A stretch of DNA of 64,000 nt from Ornithorhynchus anatinus (GCF_004115215.2 NC_041751.1:32585798-32649797); one strand, 5' to 3'. Positions 9,670 through 20,642 are shown, numbered from the stretch's first letter. Notes: generated from the sequence alone by a model not told the origin. Program-made: numbers and translations.

Positions 9670-9992
9670 CTGCGAGTTTGAAACCCGTTTTTTCCCCCTC
9701 ATTTCGGGGATGCCCAGGGAATCGAGGGATGGACAGGGCTGCTTTTAATTTCCCTTCTCCATTCTCATCCATCCCCACCACCCCGACCCGTCTCCCTCTT
9801 GAAATTGTCCAAGAATACAAGCATGGGGGCAGAGGATGGCAAGGGAGAGCGGAAGCCAAGCGTTTAGGACAGCGTCCGGCACACGGTAAACCATCAATAA
9901 ATGCAACTGATGGGGATTCAGGTGGGTTCGGGACGTTTGTGGAGGCAATAAAACCGTCCCTGCGTGGGCCCGAACCACCAACCTTTCGGTTA
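9670..9992. other. Unassigned flank of tRNA-Thr
   Basis: No gene or clear repeat seen, apart from a short L2-like tail (GCACACGGTAAACCATCAATA) near 9879-9910. The longer reading frames here have no recognisable protein character. Confidence 0.4.
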
Positions 9993-10963
9993 ACAATGTT
10001 GGTATTTGTTTTGTTAAGCGCTTACTGTGTGCAAAGCACTGTTCTAAGCGCTGGGGGTGGGGGGGACACACAAGGTGATCAGGTTGTTCCACATGGGACA
10101 ACACCCACAGAGACGCCCACAACAGTCCTTCCACGCTTTGTCCCCTCCAGGTTATCCCGATTTGACCCTCTGCCAAATCAAGACTAGGAGGATGGCATTT
10201 ATTAAGTGCTTATTAGGTGTCAAATACTGTTCTAAGCACATGGGTAGGTACACAGGCCTGACACAGTCCCTGTCCCGCAGGGGGCTCACAGTCTAAGTAA
10301 TCATAACGATGGCATTTGTTAAGCTCTTACTATGTGCCAAGCACTGTTTTTAAATTGTCAGGTTGTCCCACGTGGTGCTCACAGTCTTAATCCCCATTTT
10401 ATAGATGAGGTAACGGAGGCCCAGAGAAGTTAAGTGACTTGCCCAAAGTCACACAGCTGATGCAAACTCAGGACCTCTGACTCCCAAACCGGGGCTCTTT
10501 CCACTAAGCCACACTACTTCTCCCCAGGACACGGTAATAGATACCTCTCATTGATTGATTGATAGGTAATAGGGCATACGGGCTCTGTTCAGAAGTAATA
10601 ATAATAATTCTGGTATTTGTTAAGTGCTTATTATGTGTCAGGCACTGAACTAAGTACCGGGATCAATATAAGAAAATGGGGTTGGATACAGTCCCTGCTC
10701 CAAGTGGGGCTCACAGTTTCAATCCCCATTTTAGAGATAACTGAGGCAGAGAGAAGTTAAGTGGCTTGCCCAAAGACACACAGATGACAAGTGGCCAAAG
10801 TGGAATTAGAACCCACATCCTCTGACTCCCAAGCCGGTGCTCTTGCCACGAGGCCGTGATTTACTTGTATCCTCCGCAGCGCTTAGCCCAGTGACTGGCA
10901 CACAGTAAGCGCTTAAGAAATACCAGAAGTATTATTATTATCATTATTATTATTATAGATAGA
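9993..10963. mobile_element. Mon-1 SINE cluster
   Basis: Reversed copies at about 9993-10110, 10187-10296, 10298-10525 and 10597-10856, then a plus-strand tail at 10857-10963 ending in ATT repeats. The 10187 and 10597 copies are the most diverged. Bases 10110-10185 and 10526-10596 are short unassigned spacers. Confidence 0.8.
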
Positions 10964-11074
10964 AGGAAGTCCAGACCTCATTGGATCCCAGCCCTCTGGG
11001 GCTCGGGCCAGGACCGGCTCTCCTGAGGGAGGATAACGGGAACTGAATGTAGGGTCCTTGAGTTTAAAGATTAT

Positions 11075-11510
11075 TCATCCAGTCATTCAATCGTATTTAT
11101 TGAGCGCTTACTGTGTGCAGAGCACTGTACTGAGTGCTTCGGAAGTACAATTCAGCAGCAAGTAGACAATCCCTGCCCACAGCGGGCTCACAGCCTAGAA
11201 GGGGGGTGACAGACACCAAAACAAGTAAACAGGCATCAATAGCATCAATATAAATAAAGAGAATGATAGATCTATACACTTCATTAATAAAAATAAATAG
11301 AATTATAAATATGTACCTATTTAACAAGTGCTGTGGGGCGGGGAGGGGGCGGGGTAGAGCAAAGGGAGCGAATTGGGGCGATGGGGATTATGGAGACGGC
11401 TGCGAGCAGAGGGGATATTGTACTCTATAAGTGATCTAATAAGGGCAGATGGTTGCGGGGGCGGAGGTGGGCGGGCAGGAGAGCTAGAAGGTTCTGGAAG
11501 GTTAAGCACT
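11075..11510 (-). mobile_element. L2 LINE 3' region
   Basis: Reversed L2 from the tail (CGTATTTATTGAGCGCTTAC) through the 3' UTR (ACAGACACCAAAACAAGTAA, then ACAAGTGCTGTGGGGCGGGG). Bases 10964-11074 hold nothing recognised. Confidence 0.85.
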
Positions 11511-11940
11511 CAATAAATACAACTGAATGAATAAATGAACATACAATTCAACAACAGAGACAGACGATCCCTGCCCACAAGAGGCTTATATTAATGTCTA
11601 TCTTCCTCCATAGACTGTAAACTCACTGTGGGAAGGGAATGTGTGTCTGTTATATTGGTATATTGTATTCTTCCAGGTGCTTAGTACAGTGCTCTACACA
11701 TAGGCGCTCAGTAAATAATATTCCCTGACCGACGTTATGGCAGAGGCGGGGTTTTGGAGGGATCAAGGTAAGAGGAAAAAAAACTGTGCAACTCCAGATG
11801 GAACAATATACCTCCAGATGGAACTTGTGATAGCTCAGTCGTTAAAGTCTCTCCTTATTGCTGAATTGTACTTTCCAAGTGCTTAGTTCAGGGCTCTGCA
11901 CACAGTAAGCGCTCAATAAATACGATTGACTGACCGATTA
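11511..11940 (+). mobile_element. L2 3' tails
   Basis: Plus-strand tails at about 11590-11725 (ACTGTAAACTCACTGTGGG to GGCGCTCAGTAAATA) and 11845-11935 (GCTGAATTGTACTTTCCAAG to CAATAAATACGATTGACTG). A short reversed-tail remnant lies at 11530-11590. Confidence 0.75.
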
Positions 11941-12006
11941 GGCCTGTAGGGACTCAGAACCCCTTCCCCATCCCAGGTCTGGCGCTTCCCAAATCGGAAT
12001 GTCCGG

Positions 12007-12987
12007 TCACCCCATCCCAGTGGGACCTCGCTGGAGGGTGAGGGAGGCTTCCCTGGAAGCCTGTGAGGGATCGGCGTCAGAGTCAGTAGATTCCCTTTTC
12101 CAGAACCTCATCCTCCTGTCGCTTTGGATCATCAGGAACGGACTGATAGTAGAGAAGGTGATCGAAAAGACCATGTGGCCATTCACCAGCCGCGGAGACT
12201 TCTCTTTGAGGTTTAGAATGACGGTCAGCATGATGGTCTGTCTGGCGTAGAGGAGGACATAGAGGGTGGCCATGGCGACGACTCTCTTGGCCGCTCGGAC
12301 CTCGGGCGTCTCCCTGGGGGAACGTCCGGGCCCGTGGAGGTGCTGGACTTGCCCGTGGTGTCTGTGCAGGACGAACACCATATAGCCGCTGGCCACGCTC
12401 ATGAGCCCCACGAAGAATATTTCTCTGAAGGAGAGCATGACGGCAATGATCAGGGTGATTTCTGCACTGGCAATGACTTTTGAGCAATATTTCAGATCCA
12501 GGACAATTCCAGCGCTGTTGTTCTTCTGGGGACCTCTCATGTATACCAAGGTGTTGATATCTATCAGCAGATTGAGGATCCAGAAGATGACGAAAGAGGG
12601 GAAGATGCACTTGGGGAATTTGGCTTTGACTCCCGCCCAGCGGGAGGTGCCGGGGCTGAGGGTGAGGGCCTGGAAGACGCTCAGGAGGCAGGTGGTGCAG
12701 ACGATAAGTCCCTGGACCACTCGCCCGAAGTACATGAGGATTTTACAGCCGACGTCGTCCAGGAAATCTCTCAGCCCCCAAGCCGACAAGGCCTCGGGGA
12801 TTCCATTGGTGAAGAGGATGATGGTGTTGGCCAAGGTCAGGTGGGCGAGGATCAGGTCGGAGGAGCTGGGCTTTTGGCTGGCGGAGACCACCCGGGCATA
12901 AAAGAGGAGGAGGAAGATATTGACCGAGAGTCCGACGCTGAACTGTAACACAATCACAGTTCCCAAAGAGATCTCAATGGATTCCAT
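12007..12987 (-). CDS. Vomeronasal type 1 receptor 1 of the cluster
   Basis: Class A-like GPCR expected in the dendrites of vomeronasal sensory neurons, signalling through Gi-type G proteins in response to pheromones. The protein has 326 residues and seven predicted membrane segments. V1R marks seen: Cys81 and Cys168 (likely loop disulfide), the TM3 run CTTCLLSVFQALTLSPGTSRW around residues 97-117, sequon N156-N-S in loop 2, GYMVFVLHRHH at the end of TM5, RAAKRV opening TM6 and SPFLMI in TM7. MESIEISLG aligns with the other starts. An acceptor CTGCAG (AG at 13020-13021) gives a 32-nt leader before the ATG. The tail runs about 17 residues past its neighbours (SREASLTLQ), as in the plus-strand gene. 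TM3 reads GRVVQGLIVC where others have GRGLAIC. The inferred exon 1 donor, 3.4 kb upstream, is mutated. The ligand is unknown. Confidence 0.95.
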   Translation of the reverse strand: MESIEISLGTVIVLQFSVGLSVNIFLLLFYARVVSASQKPSSSDLILAHLTLANTIILFTNGIPEALSAWGLRDFLDDVGCKILMYFGRVVQGLIVCTTCLLSVFQALTLSPGTSRWAGVKAKFPKCIFPSFVIFWILNLLIDINTLVYMRGPQKNNSAGIVLDLKYCSKVIASAEITLIIAVMLSFREIFFVGLMSVASGYMVFVLHRHHGQVQHLHGPGRSPRETPEVRAAKRVVAMATLYVLLYARQTIMLTVILNLKEKSPRLVNGHMVFSITFSTISPFLMIQSDRRMRFWKRESTDSDADPSQASREASLTLQRGPTGMG

Positions 12988-13080
12988 GGTCTTGAATTTC
13001 CGGGAGTAGACGGGAGCTCCTGCAGAGGTAACTGGAGCTGGGGAAATGAGGAAGGGAAGGCAGAAAGCAAGAGGAAGTTC

Positions 13081-13455
13081 ATTTGATCATTATATATATA
13101 ATAACAATAATAATTGTGGTATTTGTTAAGTGCTTACTGTGTGCCAACCACTATTCTAAGCACTGGGGTAGATACCGAGTTATCAGGTCAGACACAGTCC
13201 CTGTCCCACATGGGATACACAGTCTTAATCTCCACTTTACAGATGAGGTATCTGAGGCACAGAGAGGTGAAGTGACTTGCCCGAGGTTACCCAGCAGACA
13301 TGTGGTGGAGCCGGGATTAGAACCCACGTGCTCTGATTTCCTGGCCCGTGTTGTTTCCATTAGGGCCATGCTGCTTCTCACATCTATATTTCTACGTGCT
13401 TAATACAGTGCTCTGCACACAGTAAGTGCTCAATAAATACGATCGAATAAATAGA
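13081..13455. mobile_element. Mon-1 SINE (-) and L2 tail (+)
   Basis: The reversed Mon-1 at 13095-13380 ends CCATGCTGCTTCTCA. An L2 tail at 13385-13450 ends CAATAAATACGATCGAATAA. Both lie in intron 1 of the first receptor. Confidence 0.85.
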
Positions 13456-13989
13456 CAGGTGTACGTTACAGAGATGAGGGCCACGTACTGACCACAGGTT
13501 AAAAATTAAAGAATAAAAATCGCCGTCTTTCTGAACAGTTCTGTCATATCCATCGTTATTTCACCTTAATTCCTTCAGAAAGGGCTAGTGATTATTTGCT
13601 TAGAGCTTAATCGGCATTTATTGAGCACCTTCAGAGAGGAGTGTTTGCTTCATGCGAAGGTGGATAACCACTGGAGATTTTCGAGGAGGGGGGTGACATG
13701 CCCAGAGCGTTTCTGTAGAAAGATAATCTGGACAGCAGAATAAAGTATAGACTGAAGGGGGGAGAGGCAGAAGGATAGGAGATCAGAAAGGAGGCTGATG
13801 CAGTAATCCAGTCGGGATATGATGAGAGATTGTGCCAGCGAGGAAGCAGTTTGGATGGCTCTGCTCTGCTGCCTGTATCATTTTTCTCTTACATTTTTCT
13901 CTAACATTTTTCTGTGCGTTTTTTTCCCATTCCTCAGAAACTTCTGATTATTTTTTTTTATTCTTTGTATTAAATAGAAACTCCTGACC
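13456..13989. other. Intron 1 sequence without recognised feature
   Basis: Part of the first receptor's intron. Bases 13660-13870 (CTGATGCAGTAATCCAGTCG) look like an old dispersed repeat that I cannot name. Bases 13870-13990 are T-rich. Confidence 0.4.
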
Positions 13990-14310
13990 ATAGGATTTAA
14001 AGTCGTCCCCTCTTATCCTCTCCTCTCACTACATATGAACTGGGACTTTTCATTCCTCTGAAGTTAACCTACTCATTGTACCCTATTTTCAACCAGCTCA
14101 TGTCCTCCCTGCCTGGAAATCCTTTTCCCTTTAAATCTGCCAGCCCACAGTTCTCCCCATCTTTAAAGCCCTTCTGAGTTCACATCTCCTTTCTCCTTAA
14201 TTTTTCTTCTCCCTGGGTCATTCACAATTACCTGTCACACTTCTGTTCATACTGCACTAAGTAGGCATTTATTCATCTGCATTAACATCTTACCATTCCC
14301 TTCCGCCTCC
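13990..14310 (+). mobile_element. Old L2 LINE 3' region
   Basis: Diverged but ordered L2 landmarks: CCTGCCTGGAAATCC, AATCTGCCAGCCCACAG, CTTTAAAGCCCTTCTGAG, TCACATCTCCTTTCTCC. It lacks the young tail. Confidence 0.6.
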
Positions 14311-14475
14311 TGTCCTCTGTTCTAAGTGCTGGAGTAGATACGAGATAAACGAGGTCCATAATTGAATCCTCTAACTCTGGTACGCACCCAATTGCTTAGT
14401 TCAGTGCTCAGCACATATTAGATGTTCCATAAGTGGATGGGTTGATCGATAGATGGTTCTTGACCAAAAGACCAT

Positions 14476-14957
14476 ATTAATAATGGCATTTATTAAGTGC
14501 TTACTATGTGCCAGGCACTCTGCTAAGTGCTGGACCATATCTCAGGGCTCCTAAGCTTATTAGAGGAGAAACTGGGATAGTTTCCCTCCTTGACATCCAT
14601 TCCCAACTTTGGAGGCCCTGAGTTTCCCCTCTGGCAGAAAAGGGATTGATAACTAAGCTAAATTATACATAGAGAAGCAGCATGGCTTCTAAGCAGCGTG
14701 GCTCAGTGGAAAGAGCACGGGCTTTGGAGTCAGGGCTCATGAGTTCGAATCCCAGCTCTGCCACTTGTCGGCTGTGTGACTGTGGGCAAGTCACTTAACT
14801 TCTCTGGGCCTCAGTTCCCTCATCTGTAAAATGGGGATTAAGACTGTGAGCCCCACGTGGGACAACCTGATTCCCCTATGTCTACCCCAGTGCTTAGAAC
14901 AGTGCTCGGCACATAGTAAGCGCTTAACAAATACCAACATTATTATTATTATTATTA
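14476..14957. mobile_element. Mon-1 fragment (-) and full Mon-1 (+)
   Basis: The reversed tail fragment 14476-14545 is followed by unassigned 14546-14671. The full plus copy 14690-14957 is preceded by a duplicated head start (AGAGAAGCAGCATGGCTTCT at 14672), as if one SINE inserted at the front of another. Confidence 0.85.
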
Positions 14958-14999
14958 GAGCTCTTCCCATCTGCTGGCACCTTTAGCTTTTTTCTTTTT

Positions 15000-15528
15000 T
15001 TTTTTTAATGGTATTAGTTAAGCGTTTATTATGTGCCAGGCACTGTATAAAGCGCTGGGGTAGATTCAAGCTAATGAGGTTGGACACAGTCCCAGGGCTC
15101 ACACTCTTAATCCCCGTTTTACAGATGAGGTAACTGAGGCTGAGTTAAGTGACTTGCTCAAGGTCCCACAGCAGACAAGTGATGGTCAGAATTAGTACCC
15201 ATAATAATAATGGCATTTGTTAAGTGCTTACTATGTGCCCAGCACTGTTCTAAGCACTGGAGTAGATACAAGGTCATCAGGTTGTCCCATGTGGGGCTCA
15301 CAATCTTAATTCCCATTTTCCAGATGAAGTAATTGAGGCACAAGGTCACATAGCCCACAACTGGCAGAGCGGGATTAGAACCCCCATCCTCTGACTCCCA
15401 GACCCGTGCTGTTGCCACTAAGCCTCACTGCTTCTCATAATCTTCTGACTCCCAGGAGCCAGGATTAGAACCCATGATCTTCTGATTCCCAGGCCTGTGC
15501 TCTATCCCCTAGGCCACATTGCTCCTCT
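15000..15528 (-). mobile_element. Three stacked Mon-1 SINEs
   Basis: Reversed copies at 15008-15203 (cut by the next insertion), 15204-15438 and 15439-15528 (two head fragments, ending GCCACATTGCTCCTC). Confidence 0.82.
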
Positions 15529-15966
15529 GTGATTTAAGAAGAACAGCGAACAAAGGGATTGGAGAGCTATAGAAGAGAGGATGGGAGGGGAATGAAAGAA
15601 GGGAAGAAAAGGAAGAAAAGAAAGGAGGTGGAAAGGGCACTTACCCCTGATGCTCTCTCTTTCGGGCTGCCTCCGCCTCTAATAAATGCGACGGGACTGA
15701 AGCCGGGATCCACAAGTGACCGTTCTGCTCCTATTGGATCATGGCATTATTGCTGGGTCAGTGGGTTCTTGAAGGGCAGAAGGAGCCTCTCTGGGGCCCC
15801 GGTCGTGACACCTGGCTGCAGAAAGAAAGAGGGGGAACTGTGGGGCACAGAGCAGTGCACTGTATAGACACCTCTCTCTGCCCTAGCCATTCCTGCCGGT
15901 TTACAGTCGGGTGCCATCTGGGAGCCATGCTGAGCTCATAGTGGCCATCCGGACGGCAACACCTTG
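15529..15966. other. Conserved intron 1 block, first receptor unit
   Basis: Purine-rich 15550-15630, then sequence shared with the other units: GGTCAGTGGGTTCTTGAAGG, CTGCAGAAAGAAAGAGGGGG, CTCTCTCTGCCCTAGCC, ATAGTGGCCATCCGGA. It reappears after an inserted SINE as GAGATTAGAATCGATTCATT (16190). Confidence 0.6.
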
Positions 15967-16172
15967 TAATAACGATATTTTCGGTATTTGTTAGGCATTA
16001 CTCTGTGCCGGGCACCGTACTAATTCCTCGGTTGGATACAAGCAGAGTCAATGTCCCACATGGGGCTCACAGTTCTAATCCCCATTTTACAGATGAGGTA
16101 ATTGAGGCCCAGAGAAGCGAGTTAGGACCAGGTCCTTCTGTGCTCTATCCACTAAGCCATGCTGCATCTCTT
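15967..16172 (-). mobile_element. Mon-1 SINE inside the conserved intron block
   Basis: A diverged reversed copy (TTTCGGTATTTGTTAGGCATT to CCATGCTGCATCTC). The fifth receptor unit carries a reversed Mon-1 at nearly the same point of the block (42296-42574). Confidence 0.75.
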
Positions 16173-16395
16173 CTGTCCCCTACATATAGAGATTAGAATC
16201 GATTCATTTCTAAGACCTCGACCGGGAGAGGATCCAGTCTAATGCCGAGGGACCTCTGCTCCAAAGGTCTTGGGATTGGGAAAGTGGGAGAAGGCTCTGC
16301 AGGGGTGACCGATCCCCGCCTTCCCCGCCTCAGATTCTGGAGCCGCAGAGTTCCCACGGAAAGCCTGAAAATCCCGCTGACAGGAACGGCTTAAT

Positions 16396-16735
16396 CCTAC
16401 TCATCCGTTTTCATCGTTCATCCTGGCTAGGAGGGCAGCTCGTGGGTAGTCACACTCTGGCAGGACAAGACTGAGGCAACATTTTATCAGCTGCTTTCCT
16501 TGTCTCTCCCCTCCCTCAGGGAGCCATTAGTGTGTGTGTTGCGTATGTTGGTGGGGGGTAGGATGGTGAATGAGTGACTCGCTGAGCACTGATCCAGTTT
16601 GATACCGGAACTGGGACATCTCTGGAAATGCCCAGACTGCCCTCCCTGCTGGTCACAAATCGGGGACAAGATGAGCCCAGCTCTCTCCCCACAATTACCC
16701 GCCGCTAATTGACCATCAGAGACGCTCAAGGAGAG
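16396..16735 (-). promoter_or_regulatory. Promoter and noncoding exon 1 of receptor 1
   Basis: Minus-strand module with TAATT cores at 16692-16698 and 16705-16711, TCCCTGAGGGA at 16512-16522, TATA-like GATAAAAT at 16481-16488 and an upstream ATG at 16410-16412. The donor that reads G|GTGAGT in all other copies is G|ATGAGT here, so the GT (16401-16402) has become AT. The nearest replacement would be a weak GTAGGA four bases on. Whether receptor 1 is still spliced from this exon is open. Confidence 0.7.
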
Positions 16736-16984
16736 ACAGGGCAGCTTCAGTGCCGTATCCTGCGGCTCTGGGGACATCCCAGCTCCCACCCACAGTCCGG
16801 CTCTGTCGGGAGCCAAGCCTTTTCTCTAGTGCGTGTCTGACACCCTCACCCCCCCCAGGGTCACACATGGTCACAGATGCTCCTTTGCCCCAGTGGGTGG
16901 AGAGAAGGGATGTGGAAAGAGGAATGGAACGAAAATTGAACTGCAGATGATCTGGATCGGGAAGGGTTTGGTTGGTTTTATGTT

Positions 16985-18080
16985 CTTTGCTATTTATCTT
17001 CTACCCTCCTCTAGTCTATAAGCTCACTGTGGGCAGGGAACACGTTTACCAACTCTGTTGTATTGCACTCTCTCAAGAGCTTAGTACGGTGCTCTGCACT
17101 CAGGAATCACTCAATAAATAAGATTGATCCTGGAAGAGGCATTCAGGGTTCCTCTGAAGGGGAGCTTGAGTGGCTGAGGAACGCTTTTCCTGAAAGCCCG
17201 CATCCTCACCGACTGGGGATTCCTGGCAAATTCACTTTGCATTTATTTATTCATTCAGTTGTATTTATTGAGCGCTTACTGTAGTATGCAGGGCACCGTA
17301 CTAAGCGCTTGGGAGAGTATAACAGTAATAATAATAATGATGATGGTATTTGCTTAGCGCTTGCAATGTGCCAAGCCCTGTTCTAAACGCTGGGGGAGAT
17401 ACAAGACTATCAGGTTGTGCCAGGTGGGGCTCACAGTCTTCATCCCCATCTTACAGATGAGGAAACTGAGGCACAGAGAAGTTCAGCGTCTTGCCCAAAG
17501 TCACACAGCTGACAAGTGGCAGAGCTGAGATTGGAACCCATGCTCTCTGACTCCCAAGCCTGTGCTCTTTCCACTAAGCCACGCTGCAGTAAACGGTCAC
17601 ATTTCCTGCCCCCAGTGAGCCTACAGCCTAGAGGAGGAGACAGACATTAATATAAATAAATTAATTGCAGTATAATTTATAATATTAATCGCAGGTATAC
17701 AAGTGCTGTGGGCCTGGGAGGGGGGATGAATAAAGGGAGCAGGGCAGTGTGATGCAGAAGGGAGTGGGCGAAGAGCAAAGGAGGGCTTAATCAGGGAAGA
17801 CTTCTTGGAGGAGCTGTGCCTTCAATATTCAATAGTATTTTTTGCATTCAATAGTATTTATTGAGCGCTTACTATGTGCAGAGCACTTCAAAAAGGCTTT
17901 GAAGGTGGGGAGAGTAACTGTCTGTCGGATATGAGGATGGAGGGCATTCCAGTCACCAGAAGCCCAGCAGGTAGTACCTGCCTGGTACATATTCATTCAA
18001 TTCGATAGTATTTATTGAGCGCTTACTATGTGCAGAGCACTGTACTAAGCGCTTAGAAGGAACAAGTCGGCAACAGATAA
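16985..18080. mobile_element. L2 tails and a Mon-1 SINE between units 1 and 2
   Basis: Plus L2 tail 16990-17130. Reversed L2 tail 17240-17322, interrupted by a reversed Mon-1 (17324-17588) and resuming at 17589 with GTAAACGGTCACATTTCCTG, then the reversed L2 3' UTR to about 17820. More reversed tails lie at 17830-17900 and 17995-18080. Bases 17131-17239 and 17900-17995 are unassigned. Confidence 0.8.
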
Positions 18081-18420
18081 TTTCTTAATATAAAATTCTT
18101 AGTAATTTCTTACTAAGTAAATAAATAATATAGTAAGTAAATTCATAGTAATTTCTTAGCAAATACCATAATACCACTATAATTATTATGAGTGACGGTG
18201 TGAGGCCAGGGGAAAGGGCTCTAAACTGAGACTCAGGAGAATCGGGTTTAAGTCTCCATCCCACCCCTGGCCTACTGGGTGACCTTGGATAAGTCACTAA
18301 ACCTTTCTGGGCCTCAGTCTCCTCCTCTATAAAATGAAGGGAATAAGATCACTTTCAGCCCCCCTCTTGAGTTGTGCGCCCTGTGTGTGACATGGTATGA
18401 TTTTGATATCATTACCTCGT
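18081..18420 (+). mobile_element. AT-rich stretch and old Mon-1/MIR-like SINE
   Basis: 18081-18185 is AT-rich with repeated TAGTAATTTCTTA. 18195-18420 is an older SINE: CTGGCCTACTGGGTGACCTT, AAGTCACTAAACCTTTCTGG and CTCCTCTATAAAATGAAGGG. Confidence 0.6.
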
Positions 18421-19350
18421 ACTTTCCACGATAAAGTAGCATTTATTGAGCACCCGCGGGGTGCAATGCACTCTACTGAATTCTTGGAAATCAATCTTAT
18501 TTATCAAGCACTGACTGTGTGCAGAACTGAACAAAACAAGCAAGTGACGCATTATCTGGCCAAGACGAGCTCATACTTTAATGGGGGTGGGGAGGAATAG
18601 GTAGAAAAATATTTGTAAATAAAGTAATTGGAAAAAATATTTGAATGTCATAATTAAAGAAACATATACACAGATGTGTTGATGATAGCAGTAGCGGTGA
18701 ATAATAATGTCGGTATTTGTTAAGCGCTTACTATGTGCAGAGCACTGTTCTAAGCGCTGGGGTAGATACAGGCGAATCAGGTTGTCCCACGTGAGGCTCA
18801 CAGTTAATCCCCATTTTACAGATGAGGTAACTGAGGCACAGAGAAGTTAAGTGACTTGCCCACAGTCACACAGCTGACAAGTGGCAGAGCCGGCAGTCGA
18901 ACTCATGACCTCTGACTCCGAAGCCCAGGCCCTTCCCACTGAGCCACGCTGTATTACATTTCCCAATCCCCGTTCCCTAATTCTCCTACATTCACTCAAT
19001 CACTTTGCCCCCTCTTACCTCTCTACACAGCAGACAAGTGGTGGAGCTGGATTAGAACTCAGATCCTTCTGACTCCTGGGCCCAAGATCTGTCCATTAGG
19101 CCATGCTGCTTCTCCCCCTCCTCTGTGAGCGATTGAGTGACCAGCACAATTTCCCACCCCATTATTTCCAGATTCAGGCTCCAAGCCGGAATACTGTGTT
19201 CAGGAGGTGAGCGGCGTGGAGTATTTGGCAAGTATTTGGCGGCTTCTGGAAACTAGTGAATATCTATATTGAGCTTTCTCATCCCAAAGAACATCAGCTG
19301 GTTGCTGGCAAAATTGGGTTAAAGGACCAAGTAGAAGGCATATTTGTAAC
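18421..19350. mobile_element. Mon-1 SINEs downstream of receptor 2, with unassigned flanks
   Basis: Degraded L2-like sequence 18430-18560. A reversed full Mon-1 at 18699-18955 and a reversed head fragment at 19018-19115 (GCAGACAAGTGGTGGAGC to CCATGCTGCTTCTC). Bases 19116-19350 are ordinary 3' flank, with nothing recognised. Confidence 0.65.
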
Positions 19351-20280
19351 CTAGGAGGGATCCTCTTCTGACACTGGAGATTTCCTTTTCCAGAATGTCC
19401 TCATCCTCCTGTCACTGAGAATAATCAGGAACGGACTGATGACCGAGAAGGCGAATCCCAGCACCATGTGGCTACTTACCAGCAGAGGGGAATTCTCCTT
19501 CCTGTTGAGGATAACGCTTAGTGTGATGGCATGTCGCCCATAGAGGAGGACGTAGAGGATGACCAGGACGATGACCCTCTTGGCCGCCCGGACCTCGGGC
19601 ATCGTCCCGGGGGAGCGGCCGGGCCCGTGGAGGTGTCGGACCTGCCGGTGGTGTCTGCCTAGGACAAAAACCATATAGCCACTGGCCACGCTCATGAGCC
19701 CCACGAAGAACAGGTCCCGGAAGGAAATCACAAATGCAATGGCCAGGGCACTTTCTGCACTGCCAGTGAGCGATGAGCAGTATTGGAGATCCAGTATCAC
19801 CTGAACGCTGCTGCTGTTTCTGGGGCCGGTCATGTATATTAGTGCATTAACATCCACTAACATATTGATGACCCAGGAGAGGAGGCAGGAGGGGAGGATC
19901 CACTTGGGTAATTTGGCTTTGACCCCCGCCCACCGGGAGGTGCCGGGGCTGACGGTGACGGCCTGGAAGACGCTCAGGAGGCAGGTGGTGCAGATGGCGA
20001 GACCCCGGCCCACTCGGTAGACGTATAAGAGGATTTTACAGCCAATAGCATCCAGGAAGTTTCTCCACCCCCAAGCAGACAAGGACTCGGGGATTCCATT
20101 GGTGAGGAGGATGATGGTGTTGGCCAAAGCCAGGTGGGCGAGGATCAGGTCAGAGGAGCTGAGCTTGTGGCTGGCAGAGACCACGTGGGCATAAAACAGG
20201 AGGAGGAAGACGTTCACTGAGACCCCGATGCTGATCTGTACCAGAATCACGATCCCAAAGGACAGCTCAGTGCCGTCCAT
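19351..20280 (-). CDS. Vomeronasal type 1 receptor 2 of the cluster
   Basis: A V1R of 309 residues. Membrane segments are at roughly 9-31, 45-66, 90-110, 128-149, 180-205, 232-254 and 265-287. Cys81 and Cys168 flank loop 2, which carries N155-S-S. The TM3/loop 2 signature SPGTSRWAGVKAKLPKW is at 111-127. The TM5 exit reads VLGRHHRQ, with Gly208 where the others have His. The third inner loop keeps RHLHGPGRSPGTMPEVRAAK. TM6 ends YGRHAITL instead of YGRQTI, and TM7 has SPFLIILSDRR, so the usual His is Leu. The ATG is 35 nt after the acceptor CTTGCAG (AG at 20316-20317). A pyrimidine-rich tract of some 250 bases precedes that acceptor on the coding strand. The stop is TAG where receptor 1 has CAG. 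Confidence 0.96.
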   Translation of the reverse strand: MDGTELSFGIVILVQISIGVSVNVFLLLFYAHVVSASHKLSSSDLILAHLALANTIILLTNGIPESLSAWGWRNFLDAIGCKILLYVYRVGRGLAICTTCLLSVFQAVTVSPGTSRWAGVKAKLPKWILPSCLLSWVINMLVDVNALIYMTGPRNSSSVQVILDLQYCSSLTGSAESALAIAFVISFRDLFFVGLMSVASGYMVFVLGRHHRQVRHLHGPGRSPGTMPEVRAAKRVIVLVILYVLLYGRHAITLSVILNRKENSPLLVSSHMVLGFAFSVISPFLIILSDRRMRTFWKRKSPVSEEDPS

Positions 20281-20299
20281 TGCCTCGGGTTTTTAGTTC

Positions 20300-20580
20300 A
20301 CATCAGAAGAGAATCCTGCAAGGCAATGTAGAGCAGGGAAAGGGAAGGGAGAGGCACAGGGAAAGGCTGAAAAGAACACAAAGTGGGAGAGGGAGAGAGA
20401 AAGAAAGGGGAAACGAGAAGAGGGAGAGACAGGGAAGGAAAGTGGAAGAGTAAAGAAGGAGGGAGAGAGGGGAAATGGGAGAAAAGAGGACGAGGAGGAG
20501 AGGAGAGGAAGAGAAAGTAAAAAAGAGGTAGAGGAAAAAGAGAGGGAAAAAGGGAGAGAGCACTTTTCACTCTTCAGAAT
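20300..20580 (-). repeat. Long pyrimidine tract before receptor 2 acceptor
   Basis: The plus strand is GA-rich throughout, so the coding strand carries an unusually long CT tract ending in the acceptor. The plus-strand receptor at 62.1 kb has an equivalent tract at 61.79-62.06 kb. No pyrimidine run of comparable length precedes the acceptors of receptors 3-5. Confidence 0.75.
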
Positions 20581-20642
20581 TGTCTGCCTCCCTTATCGAC
20601 AGTCCCACCGACCCTTTCATTACTCAGCCCTCGGTTTTGTTT

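Noticed and set aside
9678-10187. Frame of 169 codons after tRNA-Thr
   Set aside because: Half of it lies in a reversed Mon-1, and the rest shows no protein signature.
20298-20570. Leucine/serine/phenylalanine-rich minus-strand frames upstream of receptor 2
   Set aside because: They are translations of a CT-rich tract that forms the end of the intron.
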